Assembly (NCBI GenBank): GCA_947458545.1
Contig: CANGYH010000003.1
Location: 165,809-225,712 of the forward strand
Direction: 5' to 3'
Source of the DNA: Cytophagaceae bacterium
GTDB taxonomy: Bacteria; Bacteroidota; Bacteroidia; Cytophagales; Flexibacteraceae
Length of the DNA stretch: 59,904 nucleotides
Shown here: positions 8,363 to 18,248 of the stretch, in pieces
Layout: every line of letters starts with the position of its first letter
Numbering within the stretch: the stretch's first letter is position 1
Notes under the pieces: model-generated
What the model saw: the letters and a program-made list of their open reading frames with translations, nothing else
Database searches by the model: none
What the model was told of the DNA's origin: nothing
Made by a program: the position numbers and the translations under genes

Positions 8363-9661
8363 ATGGATAGCAGAGCGTTAGTAGAGTCGTTTACCGACTT
8401 TGCCAAACAGAAAAACATAGACCGGCCCACCATGATCCGCGTGCTTGAAGACGTGATCAGGGCCATGATCCGCAAAAAGTTTACGCTGGACGACAACTTC
8501 GACATCATCATCAACGTCGATAAGGGCGACTTCGAGATCTGGCGCATCCGCCAGATTGTGGACGATGAGTCGGAGGACATCTGGGACCACGACAAGATTC
8601 CGCTGGCGGAGGCTTCTAAAATCGAGCCTGACTTTGAGGTCGGCGAGGAGCTGACCGAAGAGGTGAAGCTGGAGGAGTTTGGCCGCCGCGCCATTTTGAC
8701 GGCCCGCCAGACGCTGATCCAGAAGATCAAGGATTTGGAGAAGGATATTCTGCTGAACGCCTACAACGACAAGATCGGCGAGATCGTCGTGGGTGAGGTG
8801 GAGCAGGTTACCCCGCGCGACATCCTGCTTCTCGATGCCGAAGGCAACGAGCTTGTACTGCCCAAGTACGAGCAGATAAGCAAAGACCGCTTCCGCAAGG
8901 GCGACACCGTCCGCGCTGTCGTCGTCCGCGTAGAGGCTACCGGATCGCAGCCCCGCATCGTGGTGAGCCGCACAAGCCCCAAGTTCCTGGAGAAACTTTT
9001 CGAGCAAGAGGTACCCGAGGTGTACGACAACCTGGTGGGCATCCGCAAGGTCGTGCGCGAGCCAGGCGAGCGCGCCAAGGTAGCCGTAGAGAGCTTTGAC
9101 GACCGGATAGATCCGGTTGGCGCCTGCGTCGGCATGAAGGGCTCACGCATCCATGCCATCGTACGCGAGCTGCAAAACGAGAACATTGACGTTATCAACT
9201 TTACCGATAACCTGGAGCTTATGATTGCCCGGGCCCTGAACCCGGCCAAAATCAGCTCTATGAAGGTGGATGCCGAAAACAAGCGCGCCTCCGTCTTCTT
9301 GCGGCAAGATCAGGTGTCGTTGGCCATCGGTAAAGGAGGGCAGAACATCAAACTGGCCGGCCGGTTGGTGGATCTGGAGATTGAAGTGTACCGCGAGCTG
9401 GAAGGTGAAGAGCTCGACGACGACGTAGAATTGGCCGAGTTCAACGACGAGATCGAAGAGTGGATCCTCGAAGAGTTCCGCAAGATTGGTCTCGACTCTG
9501 CCCGCCGCGTACTGGCCACACCCAAAGACGACCTGCTCCGCCGTACAGACCTGGAAGAGGAGACGATCGACGACGTGGTCCGCATCCTCAAAGCCGAGTT
9601 TGAGCGCCCTGCCGAGCCAACGGCAGAGGCAGCGTCAGAAGAGGCACCCGCAGCCGAGTAA
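8363..9661 (+). CDS. nusA: Transcription termination/antitermination factor NusA
   Basis: This 432-residue protein has the full NusA layout: the RNA-polymerase-binding N-terminal domain (about 1-125, MDSRALVESFTDFAKQKNID), an S1 domain (about 135-200), and two KH domains (about 230-345) with GMKGSRIHAIVREL and AIGKGGQNIKLAG. After residue 350 comes an acidic stretch and a short helical region ending in an Ala/Glu-rich tail. It binds RNA polymerase and nascent RNA and tunes pausing, termination and antitermination. It forms an operon with rimP. Unlike many genomes, infB does not follow; the unit stops at the terminator at 9678-9715. Confidence 0.98.
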   Translation: MDSRALVESFTDFAKQKNIDRPTMIRVLEDVIRAMIRKKFTLDDNFDIIINVDKGDFEIWRIRQIVDDESEDIWDHDKIPLAEASKIEPDFEVGEELTEEVKLEEFGRRAILTARQTLIQKIKDLEKDILLNAYNDKIGEIVVGEVEQVTPRDILLLDAEGNELVLPKYEQISKDRFRKGDTVRAVVVRVEATGSQPRIVVSRTSPKFLEKLFEQEVPEVYDNLVGIRKVVREPGERAKVAVESFDDRIDPVGACVGMKGSRIHAIVRELQNENIDVINFTDNLELMIARALNPAKISSMKVDAENKRASVFLRQDQVSLAIGKGGQNIKLAGRLVDLEIEVYRELEGEELDDDVELAEFNDEIEEWILEEFRKIGLDSARRVLATPKDDLLRRTDLEEETIDDVVRILKAEFERPAEPTAEAASEEAPAAE

Positions 9662-9677
9662 TCGGAACCATGCCTTA

Positions 9678-9715
9678 AAACACAAAGACCGGCCTCGAGG
9701 CCGGTCTTTGTGTTT
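9678..9715. terminator. Perfect 38-bp palindromic bidirectional terminator
   Basis: The stretch is an exact palindrome centred on TCGA, with A-rich and T-rich ends, so both strands read stem then T run. It lies between nusA (+) and the convergent T9SS gene (-) and can end both. Confidence 0.85.
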
Positions 9716-9727
9716 ATGATGGGTAGC

Positions 9728-11011
9728 CTAAAAGGCTGCCTTAAGAGAAGTGGTGCCTACAAGGAACGTGTACAGGCCAGGTTGCAGCAACGTACCCTGG
9801 TAGGTGCCACCGACGGTATGTCCTTGTGCTACCAGGCGGCCCAGGGTATCGAAAATGCGGACCGGGACATCGCCCTGGGTTTGGGCTTTGAGTCGGAAAG
9901 CGCCGTCGGCCAGGCGCTCTAGGATGGCAGCAGGAGCGGGTGCGGGCTTGATGACCGTGACACCGGCAGGGGTTAGAGGTACAGAGAAATGGCTACCTTG
10001 GCCAGCGGGTGCAGCAAATCGGCTCCATAAGTCGGAGAGCGAGCCGCCCGCCAGACTGAACTCCAGCCGACCCAGCGGTTCTGAGGGGCTCAGGTTAAAG
10101 TACTCGCGCAGGCGGATCACCTTGCGGAAGCTGCCGTCGGGCTGCCGGTAAAGCCGCGTGACCTGCGCATTGGCCGCAGTCGCCTCCACCTGGTGGGCCC
10201 AGCCTGTGCGGCCCGGCAAAACCAGGCCTGCGTGCAGATACAAGTCTGAAGGCTGGTTTGAAGGCAGACTGTGCGCCGTGCCCAGCGGCAGTGTCTGGCC
10301 AGGCCGCACGGTAAGCACCAACTGCTCTGTGCCGGCAGCGCCGGTTACCTGGTAAAATATCCCCGGGCCGGCCGGGCGCAACCGCGTCGGCGGCTGGGGT
10401 GCACTCCACGCGGCAGGGATGGGGAATGGTACGTGGAAGTCGCTGGGTATCCGGCCGACCCGTGGGTACCAAGGGAATAAGCTGGTGTCCGATCTTCCAA
10501 CCCGGCTCCAAGCATGTACATCATCAGGCCCACCTGCAAAGACGAATTGCATAGACTCAATCTGGCTCACCACCAGTGGGCGGCTAGCGGTTGCCACCGC
10601 AGCGAAGTAGCGGCCGGGCACCATGGTGAGACGCCAGGTACCGTCTGGAAAGTAGGTCATTTCCTGCTGACCTGGGTTTGTATTTGGACCTGGTTGTGAG
10701 AAATCATTGGTAGCCCCTACATTGAATCGCCATGCGTGGTAATGGAAGAAAGAGTCGGGATATATACGCCCTATAGATAGCCCCACACCTGCATGCAAAC
10801 GAACCCTTGGTGCGTTTGCCAGACTTTCAAGGAACGCGCTAGGTGGGTCGCGCTCGTCAGGCAGCGGGTAGGTCTGCTCCGGATAGACGATAATCGTGAT
10901 TGTATCCGTAGGGCCGGCCCCTGCGGGCGTGATGGCCACACCGGATATCTGGGCCAGGGCTATACCGGTGCCCATAGCCAGCAAGAGGAGAAGGGTGCAA
11001 AGGGTGCGCAT
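9728..11011 (-). CDS. Secreted protein with T9SS-type C-terminal domain, function unknown
   Basis: This 427-residue protein starts at ATG 11011 with a clean signal peptide (MRTLCTLLLLLAMGTGIALA, cut before Q). The start 12 codons upstream would put charged sequence ahead of the signal. The middle has no domain I recognise; it includes aromatic and Pro-rich stretches such as FFHYHAWRFNVG and RVGRIPSDFHVPFPIP. The last 75 residues resemble a type A sorting domain (VPVRIFDTLGRLVAQG, then GLYTFLVG), which would direct export through the T9SS. It is convergent with nusA and shares its terminator. Confidence 0.75.
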   Translation of the reverse strand: MRTLCTLLLLLAMGTGIALAQISGVAITPAGAGPTDTITIIVYPEQTYPLPDERDPPSAFLESLANAPRVRLHAGVGLSIGRIYPDSFFHYHAWRFNVGATNDFSQPGPNTNPGQQEMTYFPDGTWRLTMVPGRYFAAVATASRPLVVSQIESMQFVFAGGPDDVHAWSRVGRSDTSLFPWYPRVGRIPSDFHVPFPIPAAWSAPQPPTRLRPAGPGIFYQVTGAAGTEQLVLTVRPGQTLPLGTAHSLPSNQPSDLYLHAGLVLPGRTGWAHQVEATAANAQVTRLYRQPDGSFRKVIRLREYFNLSPSEPLGRLEFSLAGGSLSDLWSRFAAPAGQGSHFSVPLTPAGVTVIKPAPAPAAILERLADGAFRLKAQTQGDVPVRIFDTLGRLVAQGHTVGGTYQGTLLQPGLYTFLVGTTSLKAAF

Positions 11012-11141
11012 AAAAAGGGTGGGTTGATTTACAGTTACAACAGGCATTGCCCCCTAAAGGTTGGAGGCCCTGGCAAGCCGCAGTGCTACCTACAAATTGG
11101 GACAGGGCAGCGGCACCTACGGGCAAAGCAGGCAGGTAGTA

Positions 11142-11606
11142 TTACAGCCTGTTGGCTTCCATCCGCGGGTCAACCGAAAAGGGCTTTACGGTTTGCACCT
11201 TTACCTTGGCCATGGCCGGATGCCGCGGGTTGAGGAGCAGGTTGCGCTCTGCCGGTACTACCACCGAGGGTACCCATAGTCCCAATAAGGCCCCCGCCCG
11301 CACAAAGGCATCGCCTACTTGCCGCGAGGGCGGCAATGGTGGTAGGCTATCCCACCCGTCGGGCAGGGATTTCAGCGTGGCGAAAAGTCCCTTGTCTGTG
11401 GGCAGCTTGAGCTCAAGCAAATCGAAATCGTCGCCAAGCAAGTCTCCGCCAGACGAGGCCCAGACCTCTACCAGGGCCAGGGCACGGCTCTCGGCGGTAT
11501 ATAGGATGGCCGTGCCGGGGCTGTTCCACCGGTTGCCGTATAGCCGCGCACCCTCGCCAGAAAGGTCTCGGGCATATAGGCTGCGCGCAATCCTGAAAAC
11601 CAACAT
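11142..11606 (-). CDS. RES-domain toxin of a RES/Xre toxin-antitoxin system
   Basis: This 154-residue protein is a typical RES domain: start MLVFRIARSLYA, then GARLYGNRWNSPGTAILYTA with the conserved Arg and Tyr, and SRALALVEVWAS with the conserved Glu (about 47). A Ser in VPSVVVPAERNLLLNPRHP fits the third key position. By family, these toxins degrade NAD+ (phosphorolysis or hydrolysis) and stop growth when freed from the antitoxin. It lies 6 bp downstream of the Xre/ParS-type antitoxin gene, the standard order for this family. Confidence 0.92.
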   Translation of the reverse strand: MLVFRIARSLYARDLSGEGARLYGNRWNSPGTAILYTAESRALALVEVWASSGGDLLGDDFDLLELKLPTDKGLFATLKSLPDGWDSLPPLPPSRQVGDAFVRAGALLGLWVPSVVVPAERNLLLNPRHPAMAKVKVQTVKPFSVDPRMEANRL

Positions 11607-11612
11607 ACCCCT

Positions 11613-12008
11613 TTAGGCAGGCATGCCGTGTTGGATACGGCCCAGCTCTGTGTGCAGAATGCGCATGCCTGCCAGCGTCTGCATCAGATCTAGCGGGCGG
11701 CGCCTGCCAAGGGAATAAACCGCCCGCCCGGCCCACTGCAAGAAGCGCTCTTCTGTACCGAAGACCTCGGCCCCGTGCGCAAAGAGGCGGTTGACCTCCA
11801 GGAGGCGCTCGCTGGCCTCGGTATCGAGGCTGCGCCTGTCTTGCTGGATGCGCTGGAGCGTCCGCTCAGAGACGTGCAGCAGCCGGGCCCAATCCTTACT
11901 GGCCAGGCCTTTGTGCTCAAGCACGGGCTGGTAGGCGCCATAGGCTACACCGGCCTCTGCGGCCTGCATGATGCCCATGTCGTCTGTGGGGAGGGTGGAG
12001 TAAGCCAT
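11613..12008 (-). CDS. Xre/MbcA/ParS-family antitoxin
   Basis: This 131-residue protein has an Xre-like helix-turn-helix in its first half (KGLASKDWARLLHVSERTLQ, QQDRRSLDTEASERLLEV) and a C-terminal toxin-binding MbcA/ParS domain (HGAEVFGTEERFLQWAGRAV, then RRPLDLMQTLAGM). Such antitoxins cover the RES active site and repress their own operon. It is first in the two-gene unit, and a perfect inverted repeat at 12028-12054, 20 bp before its start, is the probable operator. Confidence 0.92.
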   Translation of the reverse strand: MAYSTLPTDDMGIMQAAEAGVAYGAYQPVLEHKGLASKDWARLLHVSERTLQRIQQDRRSLDTEASERLLEVNRLFAHGAEVFGTEERFLQWAGRAVYSLGRRRPLDLMQTLAGMRILHTELGRIQHGMPA

Positions 12009-12027
12009 GGCAGAAGAATTATTGAGA

Positions 12028-12054
12028 CAAATGTCGTTAATAAAACGACATTTG
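12028..12054. promoter_or_regulatory. Probable operator of the RES/Xre operon (perfect inverted repeat)
   Basis: The arms CAAATGTCGTT (12028-12038) and AACGACATTTG (12044-12054) are perfect inverted repeats separated by 5 bp. They lie 20 bp upstream of the antitoxin ATG, between it and the lepA terminator. A dimeric antitoxin binding here would explain autoregulation. No protein-binding evidence exists in the sequence itself. Confidence 0.75.
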
Positions 12055-12072
12055 GCAAGAAAAAGATTATAA

Positions 12073-12103
12073 AAAAACCCCTTCTGAAAACAGAAGGGGT
12101 TTG
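12073..12103 (-). terminator. Rho-independent terminator of lepA
   Basis: A 12-bp stem, AAACCCCTTCTG (12076-12087) with its complement at 12092-12103, loop of four, is followed on the minus strand by seven T. It lies 20 bp after the lepA stop. Confidence 0.9.
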
Positions 12104-12123
12104 AATGGCAGATGGCAGCCTGC

Positions 12124-13917
<1,794 letters not shown>

Positions 13918-14014
13918 ACGGGCTAGAGGCGGCAAGAAGAGCTGGTGCGCCGTACGCTATAACCCCACTGGGGCCCCTGGTTGTTCAGGCGCGTACGGGC
14001 AGATTTTGCCGTTG

Positions 14015-14022
14015 CAAAGGTA
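14015..14022 (-). promoter_or_regulatory. -7 element TACCTTTG of lepA
   Basis: TACCTTTG on the minus strand matches TAnnTTTG about 98 nt ahead of the lepA start codon. No convincing -33 box is present. Confidence 0.5.
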
Positions 14023-14058
14023 CGGCCTTGGCAAGGCCCGATTTTGCGCATTTACACA

Positions 14059-14092
14059 AAAAGGCCCCGGCATAAAGATGCCAGGGCCTTTT
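14059..14092 (-). terminator. Terminator after the outer-membrane barrel gene
   Basis: A stem of 9 + 5 bp with one mismatch (14059-14073 with 14078-14092), four-base loop, ends in a T run on the minus strand. It lies 21 bp downstream of the stop at 14114. Confidence 0.8.
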
Positions 14093-14113
14093 GATGCTCA
14101 AACAGCCTTGTGG

Positions 14114-15352
14114 CTATATACCCGCAAAGAACACCCCGAACTGGAAGGCCCGCAGGCCGGGGCCTTTGTCAGTGAAGAGGGGGTTGGCGTGTACCTCGCC
14201 GAAGGCGCCCCAGCCGTTGCGGCGGAGGGCCAGGCGGCCGCCATACTGCAGCTCGTTGAGGTAGTAATTAGACCGGACACGGTCTTTGCGGGTGTTGCCG
14301 TCTTGGGTAAACTTGAACTTGGTATAGCTGTCTATCCGCACGCCTACAAAGCCGCCTGCCTCTAGGTGCCAGCCTTTGCCAAGGCCAAAATCTAGCCCTA
14401 GGGGTACTTTGAGCGTGCTGAGCACCAGCTTGCTTTTATCTACGGCCAGGTTGCCGGCACCGCCGGGGCCACCCTGGCGGTAGTCTATGAGGCCGAGACG
14501 GTCTGTAGCGGCGTCTTTGGTAAAGCGGAAGGCGTCTTGCAGCATGAAATTGTTCCAGGCAAAGTCGAAGCCGTAGTTGAAGAACGTGCGGCTGTTACCC
14601 AGCCTGCGGCCCCAGCGCCAACCTAGCGAGAAATAGCGGCTGCCCCAAGGGCGCAGCGTGTAATTCTCAAGCTCGCCTTGCGGAAAGCCAGCGCCGTTGG
14701 TTTGCAGGTAATTGGTGAGGCCAAAGGCAGTAGTAAAGGTGCTGTATGCCTTGGGCCGGCGGATGGCAGGCTTGCCCCCTGGCACGGCATGGCCCGCCAG
14801 GCCTGGCATGGGTGGCATAGGCGGCATGGGTGGCATTGCGCCGGGCCCGTCGGCCATGCCTGCCTCTATGCTGTTCTTAAGCTCCTGCTCCCAATTGGGG
14901 CCCATCTGGCGCTCAAGTTCGTCGCGCCAGTCGCTGCCGTAGAGCTCTTTGTAGGCCTTTTTGGTACGGGCTACCTCCAGGTTTTCATCGCGCTCCTGGA
15001 TGACGATGCCTTTTTTGGTAGACATAGAGATGGCATAGACGCGCTTGGTGGCCTGGCCGTCTCGCCCGGTGGTGATGCGGCGAATGATGGTGGTGTCTTT
15101 GCCCGACACGATGACTTGCTCGGCCTGGGGGCGCAGGGTAGAGTCTAGCCGGCGCACCAGGCTGTTGAGGTCTATCTCTGTAAGGCCGCGGAGGCCTTCT
15201 TGCCCGGGGCGGGTTACGATGATGACCTTGTCGGCCCGGCGGAGCTTGAGGACGATGGTGTCGGGCGGTGGGACCTCGGGGCCATGGGCTAAGGCACCGA
15301 GCGGGGCAGAAAAGATGGCGGCTATGGTAGCGGAGGCGAGGAGGGTTTTCAT
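14114..15352 (-). CDS. Outer-membrane beta-barrel protein, function unknown
   Basis: This 412-residue protein has a signal peptide (MKTLLASATIAAIFSAPLGALA). The first part (about 25-160) is soluble and charged. A Pro/Met/Gly-rich linker (PPMPPMPPMPGLAG, about 173-186) leads to a C-terminal half (about 205-412) of alternating amphipathic strands rich in aromatic residues, typical of an 8-12 strand barrel. Its start overlaps the stop of the upstream small gene by four bases (ATGA), which implies translational coupling. The role is unknown. Confidence 0.7.
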   Translation of the reverse strand: MKTLLASATIAAIFSAPLGALAHGPEVPPPDTIVLKLRRADKVIIVTRPGQEGLRGLTEIDLNSLVRRLDSTLRPQAEQVIVSGKDTTIIRRITTGRDGQATKRVYAISMSTKKGIVIQERDENLEVARTKKAYKELYGSDWRDELERQMGPNWEQELKNSIEAGMADGPGAMPPMPPMPPMPGLAGHAVPGGKPAIRRPKAYSTFTTAFGLTNYLQTNGAGFPQGELENYTLRPWGSRYFSLGWRWGRRLGNSRTFFNYGFDFAWNNFMLQDAFRFTKDAATDRLGLIDYRQGGPGGAGNLAVDKSKLVLSTLKVPLGLDFGLGKGWHLEAGGFVGVRIDSYTKFKFTQDGNTRKDRVRSNYYLNELQYGGRLALRRNGWGAFGEVHANPLFTDKGPGLRAFQFGVFFAGI

Positions 15353-15756
15353 AGTTGTTTGGGTAGGTTGGGTAGGTGGTGCGAGGGATGGTTGGTGTGA
15401 TCTTCAAGCAAGGAGGCCAGCGGTAGGGTAGGAGGCATGGCGCGGGCAGACTCGGCTTTCTCGAACCGGATGGTGGGCCAGTTGGCCCCGCCCGGCAGCC
15501 ATTGCAAGGCGCGGTTGATCTTGTTGATCAGGCTTTGTTTTTTAGGATTGCGGCGCAGGCGGCTGGTATCGGCCCCTGCGCGGACGGGGGGGGTAGGCTG
15601 TGGTTGAGCGGCAGGCACCGGCTGCACCCGGGCGGTGTGGGCCCAAGAGGCTGGCACCGCCCCTAGCACCAGCAACAGGCCCAGGCCTACTACCCAAGCC
15701 CAACCTTGGCGGCGGGGGGGAGGATGTCGGCGGCCATTGGGTAGAGGTGGGTGCAT
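15349..15756 (-). CDS. Small membrane-anchored protein coupled to the barrel gene, unknown function
   Basis: About 135 residues from ATG 15756 (MHPPLPNGRRHPPPRRQGWA); ATG 15801 would add 15. A positively charged N-terminus is followed by one hydrophobic segment (WVVGLGLLLVLGAVPASWAH, about 20-39) that could be a signal peptide or anchor. The rest is Pro-rich then basic (RRNPKKQSLINKINRALQWL). Its TGA overlaps the barrel gene ATG at 15349-15352. That overlap is the main evidence it is real. A longer frame to 16239 is antisense to the FAD reductase and is rejected. Confidence 0.55.
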   Translation of the reverse strand: MHPPLPNGRRHPPPRRQGWAWVVGLGLLLVLGAVPASWAHTARVQPVPAAQPQPTPPVRAGADTSRLRRNPKKQSLINKINRALQWLPGGANWPTIRFEKAESARAMPPTLPLASLLEDHTNHPSHHLPNLPKQL

Positions 15757-15951
15757 AGCGGCGCGGTCAGTAAGTGGGTGGGCCCAGCCGGTAGCAGCCA
15801 TGCGGCTCCGGCGAGTACGCTGCAAGGATACGCCCCGCCTCTGCCCGCCCCAAGCAAGATTGGGATGAATGGTTTGCCCGTGGGGATGTTTGGACGCAAA
15901 GGACATCTGGCCAGTCAGCACAGGGCGCCCAACCATCTTTGCTATGTAGAA

Positions 15952-17094
15952 ATGGGGGCGGCTGATTTTGACATTGCCATTGTAGGCGGCGGGCCAGCAG
16001 GGGCTACTTGCCTGCTGGCGCTGGCAGGCAGCGGCCTGCGTGTGCTGGTGGTAGAGAAGGCTGTCTTCCCACGCCCAAAGGCCTGCGGCGATGCCGTGCC
16101 TGGGCTGGCCTTGCGCGTATGGGAGGGCCTGGCCCCCGGCCTGCCGGCCCGCCTGGCGCAGTTGCCCAGCGCCCGCAGCCTGGCCGACGGCTATGTATGT
16201 GGCCCTTTTGGCGGGCGCTGCCGGGTACAGTTTGTGCATCCCGGGTTGGTGGTACGGCGGGCCGAGCTGGATGCCGCCCTGTTGGCCTATGCCCAGGCGC
16301 AGACCCCCTGCACCTTGGCCACGGCCGCCCTGAAAAGCCTAGAACCCCTGCCCGATGGCTTTGCCCTGCACCTGGCCGATGGCCGCAGCTTTACCACCCG
16401 CCGCCTGGCCGCTGCCGACGGAGCCACCGGCCCCTGCCGCAAGCTGCTTACCGGCCTTGCCTGGCAAGCGGCCGAGGTGTCGCTGGCGGTGCGGACGTAC
16501 CTGCCTGCCGGGGCAGGCGGCGCGGGGGCAGATGCGCTGGCGCTGTGGTTCGACAAGGCCCTGCTGCCAGGGTATCTGTGGGCCTTTCCGCTGGCAGACG
16601 GGACGCAAAACGTGGGTGCAGGTGTGCTGCGCTTGCGCCCAGGCCAAAATCTGAAGCAGGCCCTGGCCCAGTGGACGGCCCGCCCGGCCGACGATGAACG
16701 CCCCCAGGCCGAGCCCGATGCCAGCGCCTGGCTAGGGCAGAAGCTGCCCCTGGGCCTGGCAGGCCGCTCAATTTCTGGCCCTGGCTATTGCCTGCTGGGC
16801 GACGCCGGCGGCTTGGTGGCACCCGCCACCGGCGACGGCATTGGCCAGGCCGCTTTGAGCGGGCAGCTGGCGGCGCAGGCGCTGGTAGCCTCGCTAAGGC
16901 AGAGGGGCCTGGCCGAGACGCCCCAAGGCCTCGCCCAGGCCTACGATGCCCCCCTATACCGACGGCTGGGGCCCTCTTTTACGGCGCAGCGGCGGATGGT
17001 GGCCCTGGGTAGGCACGCCCCCTGGTTGCTTGAGGGGATCATCAGACTGGCTAGCCGCAGTGAGGCACTGCGCCAGCGGCTGGCTTCGCTTTAA
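15952..17094 (+). CDS. Geranylgeranyl-reductase-family FAD-dependent oxidoreductase
   Basis: This 380-residue protein starts at ATG 15952 (MGAADFDIAIVGGGPAGATC), giving a perfect N-terminal FAD-binding GxGxxG at about 11-16. Further family motifs are FPRPKACGDAV (about 41-51) and GYCLLGDAGGLVAPATGDGI (the second FAD motif GDAAG). The family includes archaeal and plant geranylgeranyl reductases and related flavoproteins that reduce isoprenoid chains or quinones. The substrate is not known. CATCTTTG at 15934-15941 may be its -7 box. It is convergent with the anti-sigma-like gene. Confidence 0.88.
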   Translation: MGAADFDIAIVGGGPAGATCLLALAGSGLRVLVVEKAVFPRPKACGDAVPGLALRVWEGLAPGLPARLAQLPSARSLADGYVCGPFGGRCRVQFVHPGLVVRRAELDAALLAYAQAQTPCTLATAALKSLEPLPDGFALHLADGRSFTTRRLAAADGATGPCRKLLTGLAWQAAEVSLAVRTYLPAGAGGAGADALALWFDKALLPGYLWAFPLADGTQNVGAGVLRLRPGQNLKQALAQWTARPADDERPQAEPDASAWLGQKLPLGLAGRSISGPGYCLLGDAGGLVAPATGDGIGQAALSGQLAAQALVASLRQRGLAETPQGLAQAYDAPLYRRLGPSFTAQRRMVALGRHAPWLLEGIIRLASRSEALRQRLASL

Positions 17095-17118
17095 CGCGGC
17101 TGGGAGGGTATAAATGCA

Positions 17119-17146
17119 GCGCGCCAGGCAAGGTTGCCTGGCGCGC
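17119..17146. terminator. Hairpin between convergent genes
   Basis: A perfect 12-bp stem (17119-17130 with 17135-17146) and loop AGGT lie between the FAD reductase stop and the convergent anti-sigma-like gene. There is no long T run, so termination may be partial. Confidence 0.65.
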
Positions 17147-17171
17147 CTAAGTTGCTATTTGTAGGTGGAGG

Positions 17172-18167
17172 CTAGTCGGCCTTCTTTTTGCGGAGCAGGG
17201 TTAGCTCGCCTTCTAGCTTCGGGTCTGTAACGGGTTGCAGGGGTGTTACGTCTCGCACATTTTTCTGCACGGTGTAGAACCTGTCTTTGTAGAAGACATA
17301 CAAACGGCGGCCCTCTTTGGCAGATACCAGCTCTAGCAGCTCGTAGATGGCATCGCCGAAGCTGCCATATAAGAAGAGGCGGTTGTCAAAATACTGGTAG
17401 GCCAGCTCGTCGGCCTGGCGGATGATGATGTCCGGCTTGGTTTTGACCTCGTTGTTCTCTACCACTTTGCCGCTGGCGGGGGCGCTTACGCCAGGCTTGT
17501 CTATGGTGCCGCTGCTGCCGGCTTCTTCGTCTGGCGTATCGGTATTAAGTGCCGATGCCTGGGCGTTGCCATTGGCTGCCCGCTGGGTGGTGGTTTTCTT
17601 ACGGGCTACGTACAGCGGCTCGGGGGCAGGCAGGGTGCTGCCAGCTTGGGCGGCGGGTTTGGCCTGGCTAGGCTGTGGGCTCTCCAGGGCAACCTCGGGC
17701 CGGGCCTCAGTGAGCGCGTCGGCGTTGGCGGGCGCTTCTGCCACGGGGGTTGGCGTGGGTACCTCGGCGGCAGAGGTGGTTGTTGCAGGCTCTACAACCG
17801 GGGCCGGGGTATAGACCTGGGCTGCCTGCCGGGCAGAGTCTGCCTGTTGCAGGTTTTTGTCGGGTTGCTGGGCCAGGTAAAGCGACACGGCCCCTGCCAC
17901 TACGGCTACGGAGGCAATGCCGAAGCCGACCCATTGCCCTACCGTGAAGGTGGCGGCCGCGGGTGTAGGCAACTGGTCTAGCCGTGTTTTGAGCTGGGCG
18001 GCGCGGGCGCGGCGCAGGCCTGCCACCACGTCTTGTTGCAGGCGCAGCTCCTGGGCCAGCAGCGGGTCTTGGGCGGCGCGGGCAGCAAAGGCGTCGGCTT
18101 CTTGCGGGCTCATGCGGCCCAGCAGGTAGTCGTCCAGCTGATCGGCGAAGTTTTGGGTCGGCTCCAT
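17172..18167 (-). CDS. Single-pass membrane protein, probable anti-sigma factor
   Basis: This 331-residue protein lies directly downstream of an ECF sigma gene on the same strand. Residues 1-60 are a helical cytoplasmic region (FADQLDDYLLGRMSPQEADA) shaped like an anti-sigma domain but without the His/Cys zinc motif. A membrane segment spans about 79-99 (WVGFGIASVAVVAGAVSLYL). The periplasmic part is a long Pro/Ala/Thr-rich linker (about 100-230) and then a folded C-terminal domain (about 245-331) that may sense an envelope signal. The anti-sigma role comes from context and topology. Confidence 0.7.
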   Translation of the reverse strand: MEPTQNFADQLDDYLLGRMSPQEADAFAARAAQDPLLAQELRLQQDVVAGLRRARAAQLKTRLDQLPTPAAATFTVGQWVGFGIASVAVVAGAVSLYLAQQPDKNLQQADSARQAAQVYTPAPVVEPATTTSAAEVPTPTPVAEAPANADALTEARPEVALESPQPSQAKPAAQAGSTLPAPEPLYVARKKTTTQRAANGNAQASALNTDTPDEEAGSSGTIDKPGVSAPASGKVVENNEVKTKPDIIIRQADELAYQYFDNRLFLYGSFGDAIYELLELVSAKEGRRLYVFYKDRFYTVQKNVRDVTPLQPVTDPKLEGELTLLRKKKAD

Positions 18168-18248
18168 TAGGGTTTGGTTACAAACGGCGTCGGCCTTGTG
18201 TGTTGGGTGATAGTGTGTGGCTGTAAGCTCGGGGGTGTGTGGCGGTCG

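Noticed and set aside
15757-16239. Long minus-strand extension of the small membrane protein gene
   Set aside because: It is antisense to the FAD reductase N-terminus and its composition (Gln/Ala/Arg-rich) is that of a shadow frame.
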